Shown piece by piece: positions 9,840 to 20,655 of a stretch of DNA of 64,000 bases. How positions within the stretch are numbered: the first letter of the stretch is position 1; each line of letters opens with the position of its first letter. Under the pieces are notes generated by a model, which ran no database searches, had not been told where the DNA came from, and saw only the letters and a list, made by a program, of their open reading frames with translations. This DNA comes from Acidimicrobiaceae bacterium (GTDB lineage: Bacteria; Actinomycetota; Acidimicrobiia; Acidimicrobiales; RAAP-2): positions 1 to 64,000 of the forward strand of contig CANGMP010000003.1 in NCBI GenBank assembly GCA_947455165.1, read 5' to 3'. A program made the position numbers and the translations under genes.

Positions 9840-11168
9840 TTAGGCCTTTCGTTCCTTCAAGAGCAGGTCAAATGCTTGCGCTGGAATGAGGTCTACCAGT
9901 TTGTTCATGGCGTTGAAGCCAACTTCGGCCGGACCGTGCGTGCCGTTACTCATAAGGTTCGCCATGATCGCGAGGAGTTCCTTCATGAGTGGTTCGATAC
10001 GCAGACCGAGCTTGACGCAGACGGCCAGGATTTGGGGCTCCGAGATAATTCGAACAAACATGCGCGCGACCTTGTAGTACTCGCCGTAGGCGTTGTCCAT
10101 GCGCGTGTCGTAGAGCGAGAGCAGGCTCAAGTCGTCGGCCAAAAGTGCCTCGGCGACCACTCCGGCGGCCAGACGGCCCGACTCGTAGCCGTAGGAAATG
10201 CCTTCACCATTGAATGGGTTGACGGTGCCGGCGGCGTCACCAATGGTGAGCGTGTTTGGTCCGACGCGTGGTCCCAGGGCCATGCCCATTGGCAAACGGC
10301 CTCCGGTAGCCGGTCCGCACGAGGTGGCCTCGTTTAGACCCCACGCCTCGGCCGTCTGGGCCACGAAGTACTCCTGGAGCTTGGTGGTGTTAACACCCTT
10401 CCAAGCTCGGTCAGTGGAGAGCAGGCCGACGCCGACGTTGACGCGACCATCACCGAGCGGGAAGATCCAGCCGTAGCCGGGGACGACTTCACCTTCGGGG
10501 CTGCGAATGTCGAGGTGGGACTCGATCCACGGCTCGTCGTGGCGGTCGCTCATGTAGTAGCCACGAATGGCCATACCCATGGGCCAGTCGCGGCGACGCG
10601 TGACGCCGAGTTCGCGGCCGATACGAGAGTTCTGTCCGTCACCAACTAAGACGACTCGACCCATGATCTCGTGGAGGTCGCCGGTTTCCTTGTTCTTCAC
10701 CGAGACACCGGCGCAGCCACGCAGGCGACCCTCGACGGGGTCTGAGGCGTTCAGCAGTCCAATGACTTCGCTGCCGGTGAGCACGGTGGCGCCGTGCTTT
10801 TCGGCGTGTCCGGCCACCATGCCGTCCAGGCTGTAGCGGGTGATTGAGTAGCCGTAGTTGGGGAAAACGGGGTGTTCGGGCCACTGGAGCTCGAGCGAAG
10901 CGCCAAAACCGTAGGACCGAAGACCCTCGTAGCGGTGGCCGTGCTTGGCCACTTCGCTCTCGAGACCCATTTCGGCCAATTGGTAGACCGATCGGGGAGT
11001 CAGGCCGTCGCCACAGGTCTTTTCCCGGGGGAAGGTCTTTTTCTCGACGAGGCAGACGTCCCAGCCGGCCGAGGCCAGCCAGTAGGCGGCTGACGAGCCG
11101 GAAGGGCCGCCGCCAACGATGACGACGTCGAAGATGTGGGTGGGTGAGGGGTAGGTGCTCGAAGTCAC
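9840..11168 (-). CDS. Geranylgeranyl reductase family FAD-dependent oxidoreductase (possible menaquinone reductase)
   Basis: VVIVGGGPSGSSAAYWLASAGWDVCLVEKKTFPREKTCGDGLTPR; divergent to nuoA as in many actinobacteria. Confidence 0.88.
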   Translation of the reverse strand: MTSSTYPSPTHIFDVVIVGGGPSGSSAAYWLASAGWDVCLVEKKTFPREKTCGDGLTPRSVYQLAEMGLESEVAKHGHRYEGLRSYGFGASLELQWPEHPVFPNYGYSITRYSLDGMVAGHAEKHGATVLTGSEVIGLLNASDPVEGRLRGCAGVSVKNKETGDLHEIMGRVVLVGDGQNSRIGRELGVTRRRDWPMGMAIRGYYMSDRHDEPWIESHLDIRSPEGEVVPGYGWIFPLGDGRVNVGVGLLSTDRAWKGVNTTKLQEYFVAQTAEAWGLNEATSCGPATGGRLPMGMALGPRVGPNTLTIGDAAGTVNPFNGEGISYGYESGRLAAGVVAEALLADDLSLLSLYDTRMDNAYGEYYKVARMFVRIISEPQILAVCVKLGLRIEPLMKELLAIMANLMSNGTHGPAEVGFNAMNKLVDLIPAQAFDLLLKERKA

Positions 11169-11265
11169 ATCGCCACCCTACGAGGCGACTACGCGGAGCG
11201 TGACAAAGCCCACGCCTATCGCTAACGACGTGAGGCCGTTGTTCTTCTGGTAGAACTAATAACCG

Positions 11266-11706
11266 ATGGACCAGTACCTCCCCATACTGGGACTCCTCGT
11301 TCTGGGTGTGTTGTTTGCGTCTGGCTCGTTTGTGGCGTCGGCCTTGTTGGCCCCGCCGAAGCGGCCGACTGACGCCAAATTGGCACCCTATGAATGCGGC
11401 ATCGTCCCTGAAATCGAGCCGCCGACGCGCTTTCCCGTGCGCTTCTACCTTGTCGCGATGATTTTCGTCATCTTCGACATCGAAGTGGTCTTTATGTACC
11501 CGTTTGCGGTGGTCTTCCGCCAGCTCGGTGCCTTTGGCCTCGTCGAAGTGTTGCTCTTCTCCGTGGTCGTCTTTGGCGCCCTCCTCTTCCTCGTGAGCGA
11601 AGGAGCCCTTTCGTGGGGCCCCGTAAAGCGCCTCACCCGTGGCGCTCCCTCGCGCTCTAGCGATTCGACGATTGCCCGAATCGGCTCTACCTCAAAGGCG
11701 GCCTAG
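11266..11706 (+). CDS. nuoA: NADH-quinone oxidoreductase subunit A
   Basis: [41 protein letters not shown]. Confidence 0.95.
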   Translation: MDQYLPILGLLVLGVLFASGSFVASALLAPPKRPTDAKLAPYECGIVPEIEPPTRFPVRFYLVAMIFVIFDIEVVFMYPFAVVFRQLGAFGLVEVLLFSVVVFGALLFLVSEGALSWGPVKRLTRGAPSRSSDSTIARIGSTSKAA

Positions 11707-11708
11707 CC

Positions 11709-12272
11709 ATGCCACTCGAAGATCTTCAGCACAACTTTCTGACTGGTCGCGTCGAGGACCTGGTTCGCTGGGCCCGTCGCGCCTCGCTCTGGCCCGCCTC
11801 CTTCGGTCTGGCCTGCTGCGCTATTGAGATGATGGCGGCCGGCGCAGCCGACTTTGACCTCGCCCGCTTCGGTATGGAAGTGTTCCGTAACTCGCCCCGC
11901 CAGGCCGACCTCATGATCGTGGCCGGCCGCGTGAGCCAAAAGATGGCCCCTGTTCTTCGCCAGGTCTACGACCAGATGATGGAGCCCAAGTGGGTTATCT
12001 CGATGGGCGTCTGCGCGTCGTCAGGTGGCATGTTTAACAACTACGCCATCGTCCAGGGCGTTGACCAAATTGTGCCCGTCGACGTGTACGCACCGGGATG
12101 CCCACCCAGCCCCGAGACGCTGATGCACGCCATTTTGACGCTGCACGAGCAGATTCGCACCGGTGAAATCATGAAGCGTCGCGAGGCCGGTCTGCCCGGA
12201 ATTACTGCTTCAAACGCCAGCCCGTGGACGCCTGAAGTTCCGGTCGCCGTTCGCTTGGGAACCCCCAAGTGA
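11709..12272 (+). CDS. nuoB: NADH-quinone oxidoreductase subunit B
   Basis: [31 protein letters not shown] (N2 cluster ligands). Confidence 0.97.
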   Translation: MPLEDLQHNFLTGRVEDLVRWARRASLWPASFGLACCAIEMMAAGAADFDLARFGMEVFRNSPRQADLMIVAGRVSQKMAPVLRQVYDQMMEPKWVISMGVCASSGGMFNNYAIVQGVDQIVPVDVYAPGCPPSPETLMHAILTLHEQIRTGEIMKRREAGLPGITASNASPWTPEVPVAVRLGTPK

Positions 12273-12763
12273 TCGCGCTGCCCGCTGCTGCACCGGCCGG
12301 AGTCGCCACGGCCGAAGGCCTCAACGCCGACCTGGCCTGTTTCCCCACTCGCGAGCAGTACCGCCCGCTCGTTGCTTCCTTCCGGGCCGATGGGTATGAG
12401 ATGTGCGTCGACCTGTGCGCCGTTGACTACTTGACCCACCCCGGCCGCGAGTTGCCCGAGGGCGTCGCCCCCGAGCGCTTCGAAGTTGTTGTGAACTTGC
12501 TCAGTTTGAGCAAGCGCCAGCGCGTTCGTATTCGCGTGCAGGTTCCCGAAAATGACTCGGTCGTCGAGTCCCTCTTTGGCGAGTACCCCGGTACAGAAGC
12601 CATGGAGCGCGAGGCCTACGACCTCTTCGGCGTCGTCTTTTCAAATCACCCCGACCTCACGCGCATCTTGATGCCCGAGGACTGGGAAGGACACCCACTG
12701 CGCAAGGACTACGGCATAGGTCGCGTCCCCGTGCAGTTCAAGGAAGCGCCAGGCCCACGATGA
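12269..12763 (+). CDS. nuoC: NADH-quinone oxidoreductase subunit C
   Basis: [41 protein letters not shown]. Confidence 0.95.
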   Translation: MIALPAAAPAGVATAEGLNADLACFPTREQYRPLVASFRADGYEMCVDLCAVDYLTHPGRELPEGVAPERFEVVVNLLSLSKRQRVRIRVQVPENDSVVESLFGEYPGTEAMEREAYDLFGVVFSNHPDLTRILMPEDWEGHPLRKDYGIGRVPVQFKEAPGPR

Positions 12764-14118
12764 CCGACACCGCGAAGAACATCCGCTCAATTGACCGCGC
12801 CGACAAGCTCGTCGCCGAAACGAGCGAAGGACCCCAGGAACTCTCGTTCCGTCGCGACACCGACAGTGACGAACTCGGCCGCGAACTCGGTGCCGTCCTT
12901 CGTCTCGATGGTCGCCCGCTCGACCCCAACTCCATCGACTTTGAGAGTCGCGACGATGAGTTGATGATCATCAACATGGGTCCGAGCCACCCCAGTACGC
13001 ACGGCGTACTACGCCTCATGCTCGAACTCGATGGTGAGTTTGTCCTGCGCACCAAGCCCGTTATTGGCTATCTCCACACCGGCATGGAAAAGCAGGGTGA
13101 GGAACTCAGCTACGTCCAGGGCGGCACCAACGTGACTCGCATGGACTACTTGAGCCCAATCAACAACGAGCTCAGCTACTCCATGGCCGTTGAGAAGTTG
13201 CTCGGCATCGAAGTTCCCGACCGTGCCGTTTGGATTCGCATGATGATGAGCGAACTCAACCGCGTGTCGAGCCACCTCGTCTGGATGGCCACCAACGGTA
13301 TGGACCTCGGTTCGACCTCGATGATGATCTACGGTCTGCGCGAACGCGAGCTGGTCCTGGCTTTCTTCGAAAAGACGGCCGGCCTTCGTCTGAACCTCAA
13401 CTACGTGCGCCCCGGTGGCGTGGCCGCTGATCTGCCCGACGGTTGGCAGGACGACGTGCTCGTTATCTGCGACACCATCGACGCACGCAGCTACGAGTAC
13501 GACCAGCTGCTCACCGGTCAGCCCATCTTCCGTAATCGCATGGAGGGCGTCGCCCCCATCACGGCCGAAGAGGCGCTCGCCCTTGGACTCACCGGTCCGC
13601 TGCTGCGTTCCACCGGTGTGCCGTGGGACCTTCGCCGCGAGATGCCGTACTTGGCCTACGACCAGGTCGACTTCGACGTGATCGTTGGTACCTACGGCGA
13701 CAACTTCGACCGTTACGCGATTCGTCTGAACGAGATTCGCGAGTCGATCAAGATCATTCGCCAGTGCATCGAGATGATGCCGAGGGGTGACTACCGCACC
13801 CAGGACCCGAAGGTCACGCCACCACCGCGTGCGCGTATCGACGAGTCCATGGAAGCATTGATTCACCACTTCAAGCTCTTCACCGAAGGCTTTCACGTGC
13901 CAACGGGCGAGGTCTACTCAGCCATTGAGTCGCCTCGCGGTGAGTTGGGTTGCTACATCGTTTCCGATGGTGGCCCCAAGCCCTATCGAATTCACGTGCG
14001 CGCACCTTCCTTTGTGAACCTCCAGGCCATCCCGCTCCTCATGCGCGGAGGTTTGGTTTCTGACACCATCACGGTGATCTCAACCGTGGACCCCGTTATG
14101 GGAGAAGTGGACCGATGA
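12760..14118 (+). CDS. nuoD: NADH-quinone oxidoreductase subunit D
   Basis: NMGPSHPSTHGVLRLMLELDGE; ESPRGELGCYIVSDGG. Confidence 0.97.
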   Translation: MTDTAKNIRSIDRADKLVAETSEGPQELSFRRDTDSDELGRELGAVLRLDGRPLDPNSIDFESRDDELMIINMGPSHPSTHGVLRLMLELDGEFVLRTKPVIGYLHTGMEKQGEELSYVQGGTNVTRMDYLSPINNELSYSMAVEKLLGIEVPDRAVWIRMMMSELNRVSSHLVWMATNGMDLGSTSMMIYGLRERELVLAFFEKTAGLRLNLNYVRPGGVAADLPDGWQDDVLVICDTIDARSYEYDQLLTGQPIFRNRMEGVAPITAEEALALGLTGPLLRSTGVPWDLRREMPYLAYDQVDFDVIVGTYGDNFDRYAIRLNEIRESIKIIRQCIEMMPRGDYRTQDPKVTPPPRARIDESMEALIHHFKLFTEGFHVPTGEVYSAIESPRGELGCYIVSDGGPKPYRIHVRAPSFVNLQAIPLLMRGGLVSDTITVISTVDPVMGEVDR

Positions 14119-14735
14119 GTTATCTCCGCCCCGATATCCGTCAACGCGCCGAAGACCTCGTCGCCCTTTACCCGCACAAGCGCTCGGCCATGTTGCCGCT
14201 ACTGCACTTGGTCCAAGAGCAAGACGGGTACTTGACCGAAGAAGGCATGACCGAAGTTGCTGAGCTCACCGGAACGACTCCGGCCGAAGTCCGCGGCACC
14301 GCGACCTTCTACGACATGTTCCACCTGGAGCCCGTCGGCAAGTACGTCGTCGGTATCTGCACCAATATCGCCTGCCTGTTGGCCGGTGGCGAAGAGCTAC
14401 TCGAGCACGCCACCAAGACCCTTGGGTGCGCCGTTGGCGCAACGTCGGCCGACGGACTCTTCACGCTGGAAGAGACCGAGTGCTTGGCCGACTGCAACAT
14501 CGCCCCAACCGTGCAGGTGAACCACCGTTACGTTCGCACGACCACCCCTGAAGCACTCGACGCGCTCGTGGCCGAACTTCGTGATGGGCGGCGTGAAGAC
14601 GAGATCCCACCCCACGGCACCTTGATTCGCGTCCGTCGCAGTGGTGGACTTCGAGCGACGCGCGCCCAAGTGGCCGCCGAGCGCGAAGCCGCGCAGAAGG
14701 CCCGTGAAGCACGCGCCGCACAGGAGACCAAGTAA
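14115..14735 (+). CDS. nuoE: NADH-quinone oxidoreductase subunit E
   Basis: Thioredoxin-like 2Fe-2S ligands CTNIAC ... ECLADC. Confidence 0.95.
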   Translation: MSYLRPDIRQRAEDLVALYPHKRSAMLPLLHLVQEQDGYLTEEGMTEVAELTGTTPAEVRGTATFYDMFHLEPVGKYVVGICTNIACLLAGGEELLEHATKTLGCAVGATSADGLFTLEETECLADCNIAPTVQVNHRYVRTTTPEALDALVAELRDGRREDEIPPHGTLIRVRRSGGLRATRAQVAAEREAAQKAREARAAQETK

Positions 14736-16039
14736 TGGCTGAACTCACGGCCCCCAAGATTGTTTCGTCGCGTTCGGAGTTCTCCGACAGTCACACCATG
14801 AGTCGCTACCTCGCCACCGACGGTTTCACCGGACTGCGCAAGGCCCTCGCCATGAACCCCGAAGATGTCGCGGCCGAAGTTGACGCCGCGTCGCTGCTCG
14901 GACGTGGTGGCGCTGGCTTCCCAGCCGGCCGTAAGTGGTCGATGCTCCGCAAGGCTCCAATCTCGTACCTCGTCGTCAATGGTGACGAGTCCGAGCCGGC
15001 CACGTTCAAGGACCACTACCTCGTAGAGCGCGAGCCCCACCAGCTCGTCGAAGGTGTCACCATTGCCGCCTACGCGCTCCAGGCTTCACAGGCCTTTATC
15101 TACCTGCGTGGTGAGTTCGCCCTCGGTCTTGAGCGCCTGCAGCAGGCCGTGAATGACGCCTACGAACACGGCGCTCTCGGCGCCAACATCTTCGGCTCGG
15201 GCTTCTCGCTCGACATCGTGGTTCACCCCGGTGCCGGTGCCTATATCTGTGGTGAAGAGACATCGCTGATCGAAGCCCTCGAGGGCAAGCGCGGATTCCC
15301 GCGTATCAAGCCCCCCTACTTCCCGGCTGCCATTGGTCTGTACGGCCAGCCGACCATCGTGAACAACGTTGAGACCATGTCCAACATGCCGTGGATCGTG
15401 AACAACGGTGGCGCCGCCTTTGCGGCCCTCGGTCTCGGTCGATCGACCGGTACGCGTCTGTTTGCGCTCTCGGGTCGCGTGAAGAACCCCGGCGTCTACG
15501 AACTCGAGATGGCCAAGAACACGTTCCGCGACATCATTTTTGACCCGGCGCTCGGTGGCGGCATCATCGGTGACAAGAAGATCAAGGCCTTCATCCCCGG
15601 TGGCGTCTCGGCTCCGTGGTTCACGCCCGAACAGCTCGACGTACCGCTCGGCCAAGACGAAGTTGCCGAACAGGCCTCGATGCTCGGTTCTGGTTCGATC
15701 GTCGTTCTCGACGAAGACAGCTGTGTCGTCCGCGCCGCGTGGCGTATCACCAAGTTCTTCTCGCGCGAATCCTGCGGTCAGTGCACCCCGTGTCGTGAAG
15801 GTTCGGGTTGGCTCGAGCGCATCATGTACCGCCTCGAACACGGTGGTGGTCGTCGCGAAGACCTCGACCTCTTGCTCGACCTCTGTGACAACATCGCCCC
15901 GGGTCTGAGCTGGCCGCCGCAGCAGACGACCATCTGCGTGCTCGGTCCGTCGATCCCGTCGTCAATCCACTCTGCCCTGACCAACTTCCGTGAGGACTTC
16001 ATCGCTCACGTCGACCACAACGGATGCCCTCATGACTGA
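14735..16039 (+). CDS. nuoF: NADH-quinone oxidoreductase subunit F
   Basis: GRGGAGFPAGRKWSM; AYICGEETSLIEALEG; ESCGQCTPCREG. Confidence 0.97.
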   Translation: MAELTAPKIVSSRSEFSDSHTMSRYLATDGFTGLRKALAMNPEDVAAEVDAASLLGRGGAGFPAGRKWSMLRKAPISYLVVNGDESEPATFKDHYLVEREPHQLVEGVTIAAYALQASQAFIYLRGEFALGLERLQQAVNDAYEHGALGANIFGSGFSLDIVVHPGAGAYICGEETSLIEALEGKRGFPRIKPPYFPAAIGLYGQPTIVNNVETMSNMPWIVNNGGAAFAALGLGRSTGTRLFALSGRVKNPGVYELEMAKNTFRDIIFDPALGGGIIGDKKIKAFIPGGVSAPWFTPEQLDVPLGQDEVAEQASMLGSGSIVVLDEDSCVVRAAWRITKFFSRESCGQCTPCREGSGWLERIMYRLEHGGGRREDLDLLLDLCDNIAPGLSWPPQQTTICVLGPSIPSSIHSALTNFREDFIAHVDHNGCPHD

Positions 16040-18662
16040 CGCACTCGAAACTCGCACCACGGTTTCCATCACCGTTAACGGACGTTCGATTGACGTTCCG
16101 AAGGGTGAGATGTTGATCGCCGCCGCCGAGCGCGTCGGAACCTACATCCCACGCTTTTGCTATCACCCCCGCATGGAGCCCGTCGGTGTCTGCCGTATGT
16201 GCCTCGTCGAAGTCGACGGCCCTCGTGGCGCCACGCTGCAGCCGGCCTGCTACATCCAGGTCAACGACGGCATGGTCGTTAACACCGAGAGCGAGAAGGT
16301 CAAGAAGGCCCAAGACGGCGTTTTGGAGTTCCTCCTCGCGAACCACCCGCTCGACTGTCCCGTCTGTGACAAGGGTGGCGAGTGCCCCCTCCAAGACCAG
16401 GCCCTCGCCCACGGTTCTGGCGAGACCCGCTTTATTGAAGAGAAGCGTCACTTCCAAAAGCCCATCGCCATCGGCGAGCTCGTTTTGCTCGACCGCGAGC
16501 GTTGCATTCAGTGCAGCCGCTGCACCCGCTTCGCCTCCGAAGTGGCCGGTGACGCCCAGATTGACTTCGCCGGCCGCGGTGACAACATCGAAGTTTCACC
16601 GTTCCCGACGGAACCCTTCGATTCAGTTTTCTCAGGCAACACGGTGCAGATCTGTCCCGTCGGCGCCTTGACTGCCAAGCCCTACCGCTTCGCGGCTCGG
16701 CCCTGGGACCTCGACCAAGTCGAGTCCACCTGCACCACGTGTGCCGTGGGTTGCCGGGTGGCCGTGCAGTCATCGGGTAACCGAGTGACTCGCGTGCTCG
16801 GTGTTGACAGCGACGCCGTGAACCACGGCTGGCTCTGTGACAAGGGTCGTTTCGTCGTTGACTCCATCGTCGGCGAAGAAGACGCCTCGCTCCTAAGCCC
16901 GGCGCACCGTTTGACAGCACCGCTCGTTCGTCGCAACGGCCAACTCGAAGAGGCCACGTGGGGTGAAGCCCTGAAGGCCGCCGCAACCATCATCTCGTCG
17001 GCCTCGTCGCCAGCCGCCGTCGGCGCCATCGGTGGTGCCGCGTTGACCAATGAAGGTGCCTTCGCGTGGGAGCGGTTCTTGCGCGGCGTTGTCGGCACTG
17101 ACTCCATCGACGCCCAGTACGGCGACGGACTCGACGCCGTCCTCGTCGAGGCGCTACCTCGCGCCACCATTAACGAAGCGGCCGAAGCATGCACCGTCGT
17201 TCTCTTGACCGGTGACCTTCGCGAAGAACTTCCCGTTCTCTTCTTGCGTCTCCGTGAAGGTGCGCGCAAGGGCAGCACCAACCTCATTGAGATCTCGGCG
17301 GCCGGCTCGGCGCTCTCGGGTCTCAGCCGCGTGAAGCTTCCGGTTCGCCCCGGTGAGGCTCACCTCGTGGCCCAGGCCATTGCGACCGACGACGCTCCGC
17401 TGTCGGCGCTCGCGTCTCACCCGCACGGCGGACTCTTCACGTCCTCGGACCTCGTCGAAGCCCGTCGCCTGCTCGGCGAGGACGGCGCCGGTGTCGTCTT
17501 TGTCGTGGGCCGTCCGAATGCGGCCGAGTCGGCTGAGGCCATCGAAGCGGCCATCGTGCAGTTTGCGAACCGCTTCCCGAAGGCCAAGTTCCTACCGACG
17601 CTTCGTCGCGGCAACGTCATGGGTGCGCTCGATATGGGGCTCACCCCCAACATGGCTCCCGGACAGACCCTTGCCCGCACCAACGGTCGCGACACGGTCG
17701 CGCAGCTGCAGGCTGCCGCCAAGGGCGAGCAGACGGTCATCATCGAACTCGGTGGCGACATCATCAGCAACGTGATCGACACACCGCTGGCCACGGCTGC
17801 ACTGTCGGCCGCCTCGCTCATCGCCATCACCGGACACGGTGGCCCTTCGTTGGCTCACGCTGACGTGGTCTTGCCGACCACGGTGATGCACGAGCGCTAC
17901 GGCACGGTTACCAACATCGAAGGTCGCGTCAGCACGCTCGCGCCAAAGGTGACTCCACCCGGTTCGACCTGGCCTGACGTCGCCATCGCCGCCGAGTTGG
18001 CCGAAGAGTTTGGTCAAAACCTCGGACTCTCGAATCCCGAAGAGACAGCCGCCACCATCGAGGCCACCACGGGCTACCCGTGCGCCACGGCACTGCGTAG
18101 CGCCGGAGACGGCGTCGTCGTTGGTCGTGAGTTCACTGCCAGTGCGCCCAAGCCGCTCGACCCCATGGCCTTCCCCGGTGTTCGTTCGGCCGACCTCGTA
18201 GGACTGGCTCCTCGAGCCGGTGCCGTCGTTTCGCCAACTAGTGGTGATGCTCGCGTCGGTGCTCGCCCGACCATGAGTGACGTCTCCGTGACGCTCTCGC
18301 CCGTGATTCCGTTGCCGGACGCGTACTCGCTGCGACTGGTTGTAACGCGCACGATTTACGACGACGGTGCCGCGGTTCAGGGCGCCGAAGCCCTGCGTGT
18401 GCTGAGCCCGTCGACGGTCTTGCGCGTCAATGCCCACGACCTCACCCGCATCGGTGCCGACAGCGGAGCGCAGGTTCGCCTGACCTCGGCTCGTGGTTCG
18501 GAGTTGGTCTCGGTGGTGGTGGACAATGCCATTCCTCGCGGCTGCGTCGCACTGCAAGCCGGCACCTCGGTGAGGCCTGACGCGACCGACTCGGCCAACC
18601 TCGTTTCGTGGATTGTTGACTCCGCGCAGGTCGTCAACGAAGTTCGGATGGAATCACTATGA
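16032..18662 (+). CDS. nuoG: NADH-quinone oxidoreductase subunit G
   Basis: Start set at ATG 16032 (8-bp overlap with nuoF); 2Fe-2S and 4Fe-4S motifs (CPVCDKGGECPLQ, CIQCSRCTRF); MopB-type C-terminus. Confidence 0.95.
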   Translation: MTDALETRTTVSITVNGRSIDVPKGEMLIAAAERVGTYIPRFCYHPRMEPVGVCRMCLVEVDGPRGATLQPACYIQVNDGMVVNTESEKVKKAQDGVLEFLLANHPLDCPVCDKGGECPLQDQALAHGSGETRFIEEKRHFQKPIAIGELVLLDRERCIQCSRCTRFASEVAGDAQIDFAGRGDNIEVSPFPTEPFDSVFSGNTVQICPVGALTAKPYRFAARPWDLDQVESTCTTCAVGCRVAVQSSGNRVTRVLGVDSDAVNHGWLCDKGRFVVDSIVGEEDASLLSPAHRLTAPLVRRNGQLEEATWGEALKAAATIISSASSPAAVGAIGGAALTNEGAFAWERFLRGVVGTDSIDAQYGDGLDAVLVEALPRATINEAAEACTVVLLTGDLREELPVLFLRLREGARKGSTNLIEISAAGSALSGLSRVKLPVRPGEAHLVAQAIATDDAPLSALASHPHGGLFTSSDLVEARRLLGEDGAGVVFVVGRPNAAESAEAIEAAIVQFANRFPKAKFLPTLRRGNVMGALDMGLTPNMAPGQTLARTNGRDTVAQLQAAAKGEQTVIIELGGDIISNVIDTPLATAALSAASLIAITGHGGPSLAHADVVLPTTVMHERYGTVTNIEGRVSTLAPKVTPPGSTWPDVAIAAELAEEFGQNLGLSNPEETAATIEATTGYPCATALRSAGDGVVVGREFTASAPKPLDPMAFPGVRSADLVGLAPRAGAVVSPTSGDARVGARPTMSDVSVTLSPVIPLPDAYSLRLVVTRTIYDDGAAVQGAEALRVLSPSTVLRVNAHDLTRIGADSGAQVRLTSARGSELVSVVVDNAIPRGCVALQAGTSVRPDATDSANLVSWIVDSAQVVNEVRMESL

Positions 18663-19897
18663 GCCACCTTCTGATCGCCGCCGGCGACCCGCTCTACTTC
18701 ATGGGCGTCAACCTCGCCGTGGTCATCATTGCGCTCGCCAAGGTCCTGGTGGCCTTTGGTGCACTGATGGGCTGTGTCACATTGATGATCTGGTTTGAGC
18801 GCAAGGTCATCTCCGACATGCAGAGCCGCATCGGACCAAACCGCTGGGGACCGTTCGGTCTACTCCAGACGTTGGCCGACGGCATCAAGCTCTTCTTCAA
18901 GGAAGACCTGGTTCCCGCGAACGCCGACCGTTTCACCTTCAAGTTGGCTCCCTATTTGGCATTGGTTCCGGCACTGATTACGTTCTCGATCGTGCCGATT
19001 GGTGGCTCGGTGACTATTGCTCACCACACCTTCTTGCTCCAGGTCGCCGACCCGCCGATCGGCATCTTGCTGCTGCTCGCCATGTCGGGTCTTTCGGTCT
19101 ACGGCGTAATCTTGGCCGGTTGGTCGTCGGGTTCGAAGTACCCACTCATCTCCTCGGTTCGCGCCAGCGCCCAGATGATCTCCTACGAAGCGGCCCTCGG
19201 CATGACGGTCGTCACGATTGTTCTGGCCACCGGATCGCTCTCCACTCACGACATCGTCACGAGCCAGGCTCACGGTGTTTGGCACTGGAACCTCATTCGA
19301 CTCGGTGTCGTGCCGTTTGTTCTCTTCCTGATCTCCATTACGGCCGAACTCAATCGTCCTCCCTTTGACGTCGTTGAGGCCGAGAGTGAGTTGGTCGGTG
19401 GATTCCACACCGAGTACTCCTCGATTCGTTTCGCCCTGTTCTTCCTCGCGGAGTTCATGAACACCATCACGATGTCGGCCGTCATGGTCACCCTCTTCTT
19501 CGGCGGTCCGGCCGGTTGGGCGCCCAACATCCCTCACATCAAGTGGGTCTTTCCGATCATTTGGTTCCTCGGCAAGACGACGCTCTTCTGCTTTGCCTAC
19601 GTGTGGTTCCGCGCTGCCTTGCCGCGATTCCGTTACGACCAGTTGATGGACCTCGGTTGGAAGCGTCTTATTCCGCTGAGCCTCGCCTGGATGCTCCTGG
19701 TCGCCGGCTTTATTGTTTCGCCGGCTTGGGGCTTTGGTCTCGCGGCCGTGGGCCTCTTCGGCTCGGTGCTCTTGACGCGGGCCTTTGCCATCGGTGAAAA
19801 CCGTGAGGCTGGACCCGATGCCGTGCTGCGCACCATTGGTGAGCGCCCGCTTCCTCCGTACATCCTGCGCCAACTGACTGATGGAGATGATCGCTAA
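18659..19897 (+). CDS. nuoH: NADH-quinone oxidoreductase subunit H
   Basis: ERKVISDMQSRIGPNRWGPFGLLQTLADGIKLFFKED; FDVVEAESELVGGFHTEYSSIRFALFFLAEF. Confidence 0.97.
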   Translation: MSHLLIAAGDPLYFMGVNLAVVIIALAKVLVAFGALMGCVTLMIWFERKVISDMQSRIGPNRWGPFGLLQTLADGIKLFFKEDLVPANADRFTFKLAPYLALVPALITFSIVPIGGSVTIAHHTFLLQVADPPIGILLLLAMSGLSVYGVILAGWSSGSKYPLISSVRASAQMISYEAALGMTVVTIVLATGSLSTHDIVTSQAHGVWHWNLIRLGVVPFVLFLISITAELNRPPFDVVEAESELVGGFHTEYSSIRFALFFLAEFMNTITMSAVMVTLFFGGPAGWAPNIPHIKWVFPIIWFLGKTTLFCFAYVWFRAALPRFRYDQLMDLGWKRLIPLSLAWMLLVAGFIVSPAWGFGLAAVGLFGSVLLTRAFAIGENREAGPDAVLRTIGERPLPPYILRQLTDGDDR

Positions 19898-20655
19898 TGG
19901 CGAATCCACTGAACTTCTTTGGCGGCTTCAAGCTGACGCTGCAGCACATCGGACGCCCCGCGGTGACCTCGAGTTACCCGAAGGAAAAGCGTCCCAAGCA
20001 GCCCCGTCAGCACGGTCGTCACGTGTTGAACCGTTACGAAGACGGTATGGAAAAGTGCATCGGTTGCGAACTGTGCGCCGGTGTCTGCCCAGCCGACTGC
20101 ATCTACGTTCGTGGTCTCGACAACCCGATGGACCACCCCGTGAGTCCCGGTGAACGCTACGGCTACATCTACGAAATCAACTACTTGCGTTGCATCCACT
20201 GCGACTTGTGCGTGGAGGCCTGCCCGACCGAAGCAATTACCGAATCAAAGATGTTCGAGTTCTCCTTCACCAATCGCGCCGACGCGATCTACACCAAGGC
20301 CGAGTTGGTCGTTGACGACCTCGGAGAGCCCAAGCGCTTGCCCTGGGAAGACTGGCGCGCCGGCGAGTCAGCGATGACTGGTGGCTGGATGCGCGCGACG
20401 GCTCCGGCCGGTAACGCCGAGTACGAAGGAATCGCTCAGTGGTCCGGCGACCTCGGTGTCGGCGTCCGTGCCGCCGAGGCTGGACAGAGCGAACACCGTG
20501 ACGACGACGCCACCGGTTCCAAGCAACTCCGCAACGCCTTCAGCGCTCACCTCGAGCCCGAAGACATTCCTCTCGACCAGCTCGGTTTGGCGGGACTGCA
20601 AAAGAAGCTGGCCGCTTCTAAGTTGGGCCAGATTTTGCGAAAGGTGCGTTCATGA
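19897..20655 (+). CDS. nuoI: NADH-quinone oxidoreductase subunit I
   Basis: Two 4Fe-4S motifs CIGCELCAGVCPADC and CIHCDLCVEACPTEA; long C-terminal extension. Confidence 0.95.
   Translation: MANPLNFFGGFKLTLQHIGRPAVTSSYPKEKRPKQPRQHGRHVLNRYEDGMEKCIGCELCAGVCPADCIYVRGLDNPMDHPVSPGERYGYIYEINYLRCIHCDLCVEACPTEAITESKMFEFSFTNRADAIYTKAELVVDDLGEPKRLPWEDWRAGESAMTGGWMRATAPAGNAEYEGIAQWSGDLGVGVRAAEAGQSEHRDDDATGSKQLRNAFSAHLEPEDIPLDQLGLAGLQKKLAASKLGQILRKVRS

Noticed and set aside
18860-19909. 349-aa minus-strand ORF
   Set aside because: Antisense to nuoH; no recognisable motifs.
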